Positions 57,328 through 64,000 of a DNA stretch of 64,000 nt are shown one piece after another. A program made the position numbers and the translations under genes. Every line of letters starts with the position of its first letter. Positions within the stretch are counted from its first letter, which is position 1. The notes under the pieces are model-generated. The model ran no database searches and was not told where the DNA came from. It saw nothing but the letters and a program-made list of their open reading frames with translations. The stretch is from Streptomyces mutabilis (GTDB taxonomy: Bacteria > Actinomycetota > Actinomycetes > Streptomycetales > Streptomycetaceae), in assembly GCF_014649815.1 (NCBI RefSeq), contig NZ_BMTT01000020.1, positions 28,720 to 92,719 of the forward strand, in the 5' to 3' direction.

Positions 57328-58116
57328 TCACCGCACTCCCTTCTCCCCCTCCTCAACAACGGAGTTGTACGCCGCGACCTGCGCCCGCCGAGCCGTCCGC
57401 TCCACCGGCCGCAACACCTCCCCGCGCGCCGCCATCTCGGACGCACTCACCGCACCCCCGTGCCCGTTCTCGTAGGCCAGCGAAATCAGCATCCCCACCC
57501 GCTGAGCCAACTCCAGCACCCGTACCGCCCGCGGCGGATACCCCGGCGCCAGCACCTCCCGCCCCCGCTCAGCCCGCGCCCGGTACGCCGCCACCGCCGC
57601 CTCGGCCACCGGCCCCGACCCGGCGACGTCCAGCCGCGTCAGCACCTCCGTCGCGTCCCGCAACGCCTCCGCCAGTTCCCGCTCGGCCTCCCCGAGCGAC
57701 GGCACGTCCGCCGGCGGCGCCTCCCGCACCGCCAGACAGTGCCAGACCACTTCGACGTGCACGTCACCCTCGGGCCCGGCCTCGTACACCTCCGGCACCA
57801 GCCCGAGCGCCGCCCCGTGACACACCACCGCCTCCTCCGCCTCCAGCGCACGCGCGTTGAACTCCGGCGGCCCGCTCAACCCCAGCGGATGTCCCGGCGC
57901 GGGCAGCGCGACCCGCAGCCCGGTCGCCCCGAGCGCCCGCAGCCGCCCCAGCGCCAGCGTGAGACCGACCGGAGCCGATTCGCCCGGCAGCCCCGCCACT
58001 CGGTGCACCGCGTCCTCGCCCACGATCGCGATCGCGGCGTCATCCGGCGAGACCATTCCGGCAATAAGGGCATTTCCCCAGGCGGCAAGGCGCCCTGCGC
58101 GTGGTTCCGAGAGCAT
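57328..58116 (-). CDS. Conserved actinobacterial protein of unknown function
   Basis: A 262-residue soluble protein. The N-terminal part has ALIAGMVSPDDAAIAIVGEDAVHRVAGLPG and VGLTLALGRLRALGATGLRVALPAPGHPLGLSGP. The C-terminal half is Glu/Ala-rich helical (GEAERELAEALRDATEVLTRLD, ARAERGREVL). No catalytic motif is recognised. Starts ATG at 58114-58116; converges on chpE and diverges from the ABC ATPase gene. Confidence 0.82.
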   Translation of the reverse strand: MLSEPRAGRLAAWGNALIAGMVSPDDAAIAIVGEDAVHRVAGLPGESAPVGLTLALGRLRALGATGLRVALPAPGHPLGLSGPPEFNARALEAEEAVVCHGAALGLVPEVYEAGPEGDVHVEVVWHCLAVREAPPADVPSLGEAERELAEALRDATEVLTRLDVAGSGPVAEAAVAAYRARAERGREVLAPGYPPRAVRVLELAQRVGMLISLAYENGHGGAVSASEMAARGEVLRPVERTARRAQVAAYNSVVEEGEKGVR

Positions 58117-58270
58117 GCCCCCACCCTAAGGACCGGACCGATGGAACGGCGAAGCCGACCGGTGGCGTAGATTTCCTGGAGGGGCCTGCGCCCACCAGCG
58201 CGGCGACCCGAGCCCACAGGCGTACGCGACAGCCGGAACCGGCCACACTGCAAGGGGAGACAACGCGCTC

Positions 58271-59068
<798 letters not shown>

Positions 59069-59110
59069 CCCGCCCCCCGTGCGCCCTGTCCCCGGCACGC
59101 CACCCGGACC

Positions 59111-59116
59111 TACCAT
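59111..59116 (+). promoter_or_regulatory. Probable -10 of a leaderless nfeD transcript
   Basis: TACCAT (TAnnnT) with exactly 6 nt before the GTG at 59123. No Shine-Dalgarno lies in between. This is the leaderless pattern. -35 unclear. Confidence 0.45.
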
Positions 59117-59122
59117 GACCAT

Positions 59123-59557
59123 GTGAACGACATCGACGCATGGGTGTGGTGGCTCGTTGCCGCGGCCGGGCTCGGAATCCCGCTCGTCGTGACGGCGATG
59201 CCGGAGTTCGGGATGCTCGCCGTCGGCGCGATCGCCGCCGCCGTCGCCTCCGGCTTCGGCGCGGACCTCGTCGTCCAGGTACTCGTCTTCATCATCGTTT
59301 CGGTCGCCCTCATCGCCGTCGTACGGCCCGTCGCCGCCCGGCACCGCGCCCAACGGCCCCAACTGGCCACGGGCGTCGACGCCCTGAAAGGCAGACAGGC
59401 CGTCGTGGTGGAGCGGATCGACGGCTCTGAGGGCGGCCGGATCAAGCTCGCCGGAGAGATCTGGTCCGCGCGCGCCCTCGACACCGCACGCGCCTACGAG
59501 GCGGGCGAGGAAGTGGACGTCGTGGACATCGAGGGGGCTACTGCGATCATCATGTGA
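59123..59557 (+). CDS. NfeD-like membrane protein
   Basis: A 144-residue protein with two or three membrane helices (about residues 7-65; WVWWLVAAAGLGIPLVV, GMLAVGAIAAAVASGF, VQVLVFIIVSVALIAVVRP). A C-terminal OB-fold NfeD domain (about 80-144; VDALKGRQAVVVERIDGSEGGRIKLAGEIWSAR) follows. This is the short NfeD1b type lacking the protease domain. NfeD and SPFH proteins are usually paired, as here with the gene at 59713, in membrane microdomain organisation. Confidence 0.92.
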   Translation: MNDIDAWVWWLVAAAGLGIPLVVTAMPEFGMLAVGAIAAAVASGFGADLVVQVLVFIIVSVALIAVVRPVAARHRAQRPQLATGVDALKGRQAVVVERIDGSEGGRIKLAGEIWSARALDTARAYEAGEEVDVVDIEGATAIIM

Positions 59558-59712
59558 CCTCGCCGGACACAAGTGGACCGAACACCCACCGAAGCACGCG
59601 ACGGTCTGTCAGACTCGACGGACAAGATCCTCAACAGCCGTAAGATGCACAGCAGTCAGGGTCAATAGGATCTGCCAGAGCGCCGAGGCGGAGAAGGGGA
59701 CGGACAGCCACG

Positions 59713-60666
59713 ATGGAACCGGTCATCATCGTTCTGATCATCCTGGTGGTGTTGGTCTTCATCGCCCTGATCAAAACCATCCAGGTCATCCCACAGGCCA
59801 GCGCCGCCATCGTCGAGCGCTTCGGCCGCTACACGCGGACACTCAACGCGGGGCTCAACATCGTCGTCCCGTTCATCGACACCATCCGCAACCGCATCGA
59901 CCTGCGTGAACAGGTCGTTCCCTTCCCTCCGCAGCCGGTCATCACCCAGGACAACCTGGTCGTCAACATCGACACCGTCATCTACTACCAGGTGACCGAC
60001 GCCCGCGCCGCTACCTACGAGGTCGCCAGCTACATCCAGGCCATCGAGCAGCTCACGGTCACCACACTCCGCAACATCATCGGCGGCATGGATTTGGAAC
60101 GCACCCTCACCTCCCGCGAGGAGATCAACGCCGCCCTGCGCGGCGTCCTCGACGAGGCCACCGGCAAGTGGGGTATCCGCGTCAACCGCGTCGAGCTCAA
60201 GGCCATCGAACCGCCCACCTCCATCCAGGACTCGATGGAGAAGCAGATGCGCGCCGACCGCGACAAGCGCGCCGCGATCCTCCAGGCCGAAGGTGTCCGG
60301 CAGTCCGAGATCCTGCGCGCCGAGGGCGAGAAGCAGTCCCAGATCCTGCGTGCCGAGGGTGAGGCCAAGGCCGCCGCCCTGCGCGCCGAAGGCGAGGCCC
60401 AGGCCGTTCGCACCGTCTTCGAGGCCATCCACGCCGGCGACCCGGACCAGAAGCTGCTCTCCTACCAGTACCTCCAGATGCTCCCGAAGATCGCCGAGGG
60501 CGACGCCAACAAACTCTGGATCGTCCCGAGCGAGATCGGCGACGCCCTCAAGGGCCTCTCCGGAGCCATGGGCAACATCGGCGGCCTGGGCGGCGGTTCG
60601 GGCAGCGGCAACGGCGGCGCGAGCGTCCCTGCCCAGGAACGCCGCGAGAAGCCGTCGATCGACTAG
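59713..60666 (+). CDS. SPFH/Band 7 (stomatin/slipin-like) membrane protein
   Basis: A 317-residue protein with an N-terminal helix (residues 4-23, VIIVLIILVVLVFIALI). The SPFH domain (about 25-215) has QASAAIVERFGRYTRTL and REQVVPFPPQPVITQDNLV. The coiled segment (about 195-235) has repeated ILRAEGEKQ/ALRAEGEAQ units. The Gly/Ser-rich tail is low complexity. It forms large membrane rings with NfeD partners. 155 nt separate it from nfeD. Start ATG at 59713. Confidence 0.95.
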   Translation: MEPVIIVLIILVVLVFIALIKTIQVIPQASAAIVERFGRYTRTLNAGLNIVVPFIDTIRNRIDLREQVVPFPPQPVITQDNLVVNIDTVIYYQVTDARAATYEVASYIQAIEQLTVTTLRNIIGGMDLERTLTSREEINAALRGVLDEATGKWGIRVNRVELKAIEPPTSIQDSMEKQMRADRDKRAAILQAEGVRQSEILRAEGEKQSQILRAEGEAKAAALRAEGEAQAVRTVFEAIHAGDPDQKLLSYQYLQMLPKIAEGDANKLWIVPSEIGDALKGLSGAMGNIGGLGGGSGSGNGGASVPAQERREKPSID

Positions 60667-60690
60667 CCGGCACTGTCGACGCCGGTTGGT

Positions 60691-60770
60691 GCCGCGCCCC
60701 GTCAGGGGCGCGGCGAACTGCGCGACCCGCCACAACGAACCCGCAGTCGGCGACGCACGTCAGCCCCTAC
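60691..60770. repeat. Streptomycete intergenic repeat with terminator-like hairpin
   Basis: A hairpin with 10-nt perfect arms (60691-60700 and 60705-60714) is followed by GAACTGCGCGACCCGCCACA and similar words to about 60770. From memory, this GGGGCGCGG-GAACTGCGCGA element is dispersed widely in Streptomyces. It follows the SPFH gene by 24 nt and may end its transcript. Confidence 0.6.
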
Positions 60771-60780
60771 GGCGAAACCC

Positions 60781-61287
60781 TCACGCAGCGTCCAGTACCA
60801 ACCAATCCGGCAGCGCTTCAAGGTCGTCCCTGGCCAGCGCCAGCAACATCGCATCGGCGGGAGTCGGCTCGAACGGCTCCCGCAACAACGGCATCCCCGC
60901 CTGCTCAGGCGTCCGATTCGCCTTCCGGTGATTGTCCTCCGCGCACGAGGCCACCGTGTTCAGCCACGTGTCCTGCCCACCGTGCGACCGCGGCACCACG
61001 TGGTCCACGGTCGTCGCGCGCCTTCCGCAGTACGCGCACCGGTGCCGGTCCCGTACCAGCACGCCCCGCCGCGACCACGGAGCACGTCTTCGAAAGGGCA
61101 CCCGTACGTATTGGCACAGCCTGATCACCCGGGGCGCCGGCATGTCGAGCGCGGCTCCGCGCATCCGCAGGGAGGGGTGGGCCTGTTCGACGACGGCCTT
61201 GTCCTGGAGCACCAGAACGACGGCTCGATTCAGCGTCACCGTCGACAACGGCTCGAAGCTCGCGTTCAGTACCAACGCGTCCCGCAT
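60781..61287 (-). CDS. HNH endonuclease family protein
   Basis: A 168-residue protein of the actinobacterial HNH type. It begins MRDALVLNASFEPLSTVTL, then has RAVVLVLQDKAVV. The HNH module (about 100-145) has CAYCGRRATTVDHVVPRSHGG with the catalytic His. The second zinc Cys pair is modified: SCAEDNHRKANRT, where an Asp stands in for the usual second Cys. Its DNA target and role are unknown. Start ATG at 61285-61287 with GAGGTGGG 8 nt upstream. Confidence 0.9.
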   Translation of the reverse strand: MRDALVLNASFEPLSTVTLNRAVVLVLQDKAVVEQAHPSLRMRGAALDMPAPRVIRLCQYVRVPFRRRAPWSRRGVLVRDRHRCAYCGRRATTVDHVVPRSHGGQDTWLNTVASCAEDNHRKANRTPEQAGMPLLREPFEPTPADAMLLALARDDLEALPDWLVLDAA

Positions 61288-61421
61288 ACCAGCCCACCTC
61301 CCGTGTGCACCGGCCCACCCCTTGGCGGGCTGGGAGCAACTCTGGCCGGGCACGCCGAGATGGACAACGCAATATCTGCTGCTCTGACGGGGGTCGCACC
61401 CCCTCCCACCACCCCCGCAAC

Positions 61422-61464
61422 AAAAATGCCCGTCCCTGATCCATTCCAAGACCAGGGGCGGGCA
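61422..61464 (-). terminator. Intrinsic terminator after the PEBP gene
   Basis: Read on the minus strand, a GC-rich stem (complement of 61427-61464, TGCCCGCCCCTG / CAGGGACGGGCA with one mismatch) is followed by TTTTTG (complement of 61421-61426), a rare true T-tract terminator in this genome. It begins 26 nt beyond the PEBP gene's stop. Confidence 0.85.
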
Positions 61465-61489
61465 AACGTTCCATGAACGCTCGGAACAC

Positions 61490-62029
61490 TCAGCCTTCGG
61501 CAGGCACCTCGTACTCACCGATCAACTGAGCCCGGCCGATCGTGTGGAACCGCAGGTTGAAGCCGACGAAGGCGGGAGTCGCCTCAGCGTCCGGGCCCAG
61601 CTTCTCCTGGTCCACGGCGTACACCGTGAACACGTACCGGTGTGGCCCGTCGCCGGCCGGCGGCGCGGCACCACCGAACTCCTTGGTCCCGTAGTCGTTA
61701 CGCGCCTGTACGGCACCCTCCGGCAACCCCTCGAACCTGCCGCTGCCCGCGCCCACCGGCAGTTCGGTCACCGATGCCGGGATGTCGAACACCACCCAGT
61801 GCCAGAAACCGCTCCCCGTCGGGGCGTCCGGGTCGTAGCACGTCACGGCGAAGCTCTTGGTCTCGGCCGGGAAGCCCTCCCACCGCAGATGCGGTGAGGT
61901 GTTACCGGCCGCGTAGACCTGAGCGTCCTTGAGCGTCGCCCCCTCCTGGACGTCCTCACTCGTGACCGTGAACGACGCCACGGGCGGGTGGAAGTCATGG
62001 GGGAGCGGACGCCGCTTGAGCTCGGTCAC
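61490..62029 (-). CDS. YbhB/YbcL-family PEBP protein
   Basis: A 179-residue phosphatidylethanolamine-binding-protein-like fold. Hallmarks are [43 protein letters not shown] (DPDAP, GxxxHW), [30 protein letters not shown] and GxxxEY at the end. Cytoplasmic, ligand unknown. Start GTG at 62027-62029. Confidence 0.95.
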   Translation of the reverse strand: MTELKRRPLPHDFHPPVASFTVTSEDVQEGATLKDAQVYAAGNTSPHLRWEGFPAETKSFAVTCYDPDAPTGSGFWHWVVFDIPASVTELPVGAGSGRFEGLPEGAVQARNDYGTKEFGGAAPPAGDGPHRYVFTVYAVDQEKLGPDAEATPAFVGFNLRFHTIGRAQLIGEYEVPAEG

Positions 62030-62078
62030 CTCGGTACCTCCTGATCGTGTGGTGCAGTGGTGTCCGAGCCTAGAACCC

Positions 62079-62861
62079 TCAGAACCAGTTCCGCTTGCTG
62101 CCGACCTCGGACAGCCACTGGTTGAGGTACGCGGTCCAGTCGGTCCCCCGGTAGTCGTCCAGCCCCACCTTGAACGAACGGAACGTGTCGCTGCCCTCGC
62201 TGAACAGACCCGGCTTCTTGTCCATCTCCAGCACGACGTCCATGGCCTGGGCGTCGGCCACGAAGCTCAGCTCGACCTGGTTCAGCCCCCGGTACTGCTG
62301 CGGCGGGAAAAACTCGATCTCCTGGTAGAAGGGCAGCTTCTGCCGTGTACCCCGGATGTGGCCGCGCTCCATGTCCGCGTTCTTGAAGCGGAAGCCCAGC
62401 CCGATGAACGCGTCCAGGATCGCCTTCTGCGCGGGGAGCGGGTGCACGTTGATCGGGTCCAGGTCGCCGGAGTCCACCGCGCGGGCGATCTCCAGCTCCG
62501 TGGTGACGCCGATGTCCATACCGCGCAGCGCCTGTCCGTCGATCATGGTGATCGGCGTCTCCCAGGGGATCTCGAGTCCGAACTGCACGGCGTGCACCGC
62601 GTTCGCCTTCAGCTCGAAGGCACCGCCGAGCCGGCTCTTCGTGAACTCGATGTCCTGCTTGTACTCCTGGTCGCCGCTCTCCACCTCGACCTTGGCCTGG
62701 AGCCCCACCGACAGAGCCTCGATCTGCTGGTCGACGGAACCACCCTGGATCCGGACCTCGCCCTGGACGACGCCGCCCGGGACGACGTTGACCTCGCTCA
62801 GCACGGTCTCCACCGAAGCCCCACCGGCCCCCAGACTCGCGAGCAGCTTCTTGAACGGCAT
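62079..62861 (-). CDS. Spo0M/SpoOM-family (arrestin-like) protein
   Basis: A 260-residue protein with the family start [21 protein letters not shown], then [22 protein letters not shown], and [18 protein letters not shown] in the middle. The fold is arrestin-like. In Bacillus, Spo0M affects sporulation and cell shape; function in streptomycetes is unclear. Start ATG at 62859-62861. It is followed by the PEBP gene after 49 nt. Confidence 0.93.
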   Translation of the reverse strand: MPFKKLLASLGAGGASVETVLSEVNVVPGGVVQGEVRIQGGSVDQQIEALSVGLQAKVEVESGDQEYKQDIEFTKSRLGGAFELKANAVHAVQFGLEIPWETPITMIDGQALRGMDIGVTTELEIARAVDSGDLDPINVHPLPAQKAILDAFIGLGFRFKNADMERGHIRGTRQKLPFYQEIEFFPPQQYRGLNQVELSFVADAQAMDVVLEMDKKPGLFSEGSDTFRSFKVGLDDYRGTDWTAYLNQWLSEVGSKRNWF

Positions 62862-63007
62862 CTCTCTCCCTCTCCAGGCTGTGCGTATGACCCTCGACCC
62901 CTACAAACGCGATCCGGCCACGGCCGGTTCCAGGCCCCACACCCTGGCAAGGGGGACGGAGCACGGCCATCCCTCGCAAGGACTCACCTGCGTTACGCTC
63001 GGAGGGC

Positions 63008-63649
63008 ATGATCGCGAGCCCCGACCGTACGCCCCTGCCCAGGGACTTCTTCGACCGCCCCATCCTCGAGGTGGCCCCCGACCTCCTGGGCCGCGTCCTC
63101 GTCCGCAACACCCCGGACGGTCCGATCGCCCTCCGCCTGACGGAGGTCGAGGCCTACGACGGTCAGAACGACCCCGGCTCCCACGCCTACCGCGGTCGCA
63201 CGCCCCGCAACGACGTGATGTTCGGTCCCCCCGGACACGTGTACGTCTACTTCACCTACGGCATGTGGTTCTGCATGAACCTGGTGTGCGGACCTGAGGG
63301 CAGGGCGAGTGCGGTTCTGCTCCGCGCCGGCGAGATCATCGAGGGTGCCGAGCTGGCCCGCACCCGACGGCATACCGCGCGCAACGACAAGGAACTGGCC
63401 AAAGGCCCGGCCCGCCTCGCCACCGCCCTGGACGTCGACCGCGCCCTGAACGGCACGGACGCCTGCACCGCCGGGGACACTCCCATGCGCGTACTGACCG
63501 GCACTCCCGTGCCCAGCGACCGGGTACGCAACGGTCCGCGCACCGGTGTGGCCGGCGAGGGCGGCGTCCATCCCTGGCGCTACTGGGTCTCTGACGACCC
63601 GACAGTGAGCCCCTACCGGGCTCACGTCCCCAGGCGCCGCCGAGGTTGA
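63008..63649 (+). CDS. 3-methyladenine DNA glycosylase, AAG/MPG type
   Basis: A 213-residue base-excision-repair enzyme that removes alkylated purines. Family motifs: [37 protein letters not shown] with the catalytic Glu (VEAY) and the Tyr region, [23 protein letters not shown] and GPARLATAL. Start ATG at 63008. Its stop codon lies inside the -35 element of the rRNA promoter at 63646. Confidence 0.96.
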   Translation: MIASPDRTPLPRDFFDRPILEVAPDLLGRVLVRNTPDGPIALRLTEVEAYDGQNDPGSHAYRGRTPRNDVMFGPPGHVYVYFTYGMWFCMNLVCGPEGRASAVLLRAGEIIEGAELARTRRHTARNDKELAKGPARLATALDVDRALNGTDACTAGDTPMRVLTGTPVPSDRVRNGPRTGVAGEGGVHPWRYWVSDDPTVSPYRAHVPRRRRG

Positions 63650-63674
63650 CTCTCCCGTGAGGGAGGCGTAATGT
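63646..63674 (+). promoter_or_regulatory. Strong rRNA operon promoter
   Basis: TTGACT (63646-63651) and TAATGT (63669-63674) with a 17-nt spacer, a near-consensus vegetative promoter. A second TTGACC is at about 63688 and TAGCGT occurs near 63832, so further tandem promoters, as in other Streptomyces rrn operons, are possible. Confidence 0.75.
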
Positions 63675-63839
63675 AGCCCGAGCCGCTTGACCCGGGTATG
63701 GCAATCGCCTGCAGTCGGAAGCGGCCAACCCACTACTTATGGTTTCCCCTCAGCGAGGGCGGATTCGGCGTGTCTGCGTGCTCGAATTCAATCTCGCGGG
63801 ACTCGATTATGAGTCCCCGGAGAAATCCGCTAGCGTAGT

Positions 63840-64000
63840 GAATGTCGAAAGGCCGACGGGCGAAAGCCGGAAGGCAGTGACAAACCCCGCCGACGGGGAA
63901 TCGGATCGAAAAGATCTGGTAGAGTCGGAGACGCAAGACCGAAGGGAAGCGCCCGGAGGAAAGCCCGAGAGGGTGAGTACAAAGGAAGCGACCGTTCCTT
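63840..64000 (+). other. Leader of an rRNA operon (precursor upstream of 16S), cut by the window edge
   Basis: From about 63840 the sequence (TGTCGAAAGGCCGACGGG, GGAGACGCAAGACCGAAGGG, GGTGAGTACAAAGGAAGCG) closely matches the conserved leader upstream of Streptomyces 16S rRNA as I recall it. The region holds pre-rRNA processing stems and ends before the antitermination box and the mature 16S, which must start beyond the window. No mature rRNA base is claimed. Confidence 0.85.

Overview
The window is chromosomal DNA of a Streptomyces, very probably a close relative of S. coelicolor. The evidence is very high GC with G/C-rich third codon positions, frequent GTG starts, many 4-nt start/stop overlaps, several apparently leaderless promoters, and marker genes (a short cysteine-free chaplin, the small GATC-binding protein Gbn, Asp23/AmaP-type proteins, NarL-type two-component genes). 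From memory, the gene order matches the S. coelicolor core segment around SCO1792-SCO1850, in reverse numbering. This was not checked against a database.

Layout. 1-8000: cobalamin genes on the minus strand (cobD, cobQ, cobN, a Mg/Co-chelatase subunit cut by the window edge), all joined by 4-nt overlaps, behind a cobalamin riboswitch and a 21-codon leader ORF. 8000-14100: a Pit phosphate permease with a small membrane partner and a PHO-box-like site, a class II aldolase, an alpha/beta hydrolase, an unknown protein and a VOC protein. 14300-17550: an ABC-F ATPase with a 7-codon leaderless leader ORF, the nucleoid protein Gbn beside a dense GATC cluster, and an enoyl-CoA hydratase. 17580-20740: six Asp23/DUF2273/AmaP-type envelope-stress genes, one divergent from five. 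20800-26900: an atypical SDR, a GH15 glucosidase, SURF1, a two-repeat CRISPR-like remnant, a zinc-binding protein, an exonuclease with a BRCT-like tail and a CopD protein. 27100-32660: two tandem secreted subtilases and a DUF485/acetate symporter pair. 32700-41290: moaA, small proteins, tyrS, the TldD/TldE protease pair and the type II fatty-acid genes fabG-fabI.

41400-49000: a small secreted protein, a GntR repressor divergent from a CynX-type MFS transporter, a 38-residue membrane microprotein, a SixA-like phosphatase, serB and a large membrane protein whose proline-rich tail is spread over three frames. 49200-54730: an FHA-FHA-ABC transporter, a secreted lytic transglycosylase, queA and an SDR. 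54840-57250: a GAF histidine kinase/NarL regulator pair next to chaplin chpE. 57300-63650: an unknown protein, an ABC ATPase, NfeD and SPFH proteins, an HNH protein, a PEBP protein, a Spo0M protein and a 3-methyladenine DNA glycosylase. 63646-64000: promoter region and leader of an rRNA operon whose 16S gene starts beyond the window.

Most of the region is ordinary core genome. No prophage, insertion sequence or biosynthetic cluster was seen. The more unusual signals are small: a degenerate type I-E-like CRISPR pair with exact 29/32 spacing (24292-24381), five GATC sites in 50 bp near gbn, two short leader ORFs (cobD, ABC-F), a palindrome inside a leaderless MFS promoter, an SDR without its catalytic Tyr/Lys, and the three-frame tail at 46931-47600.
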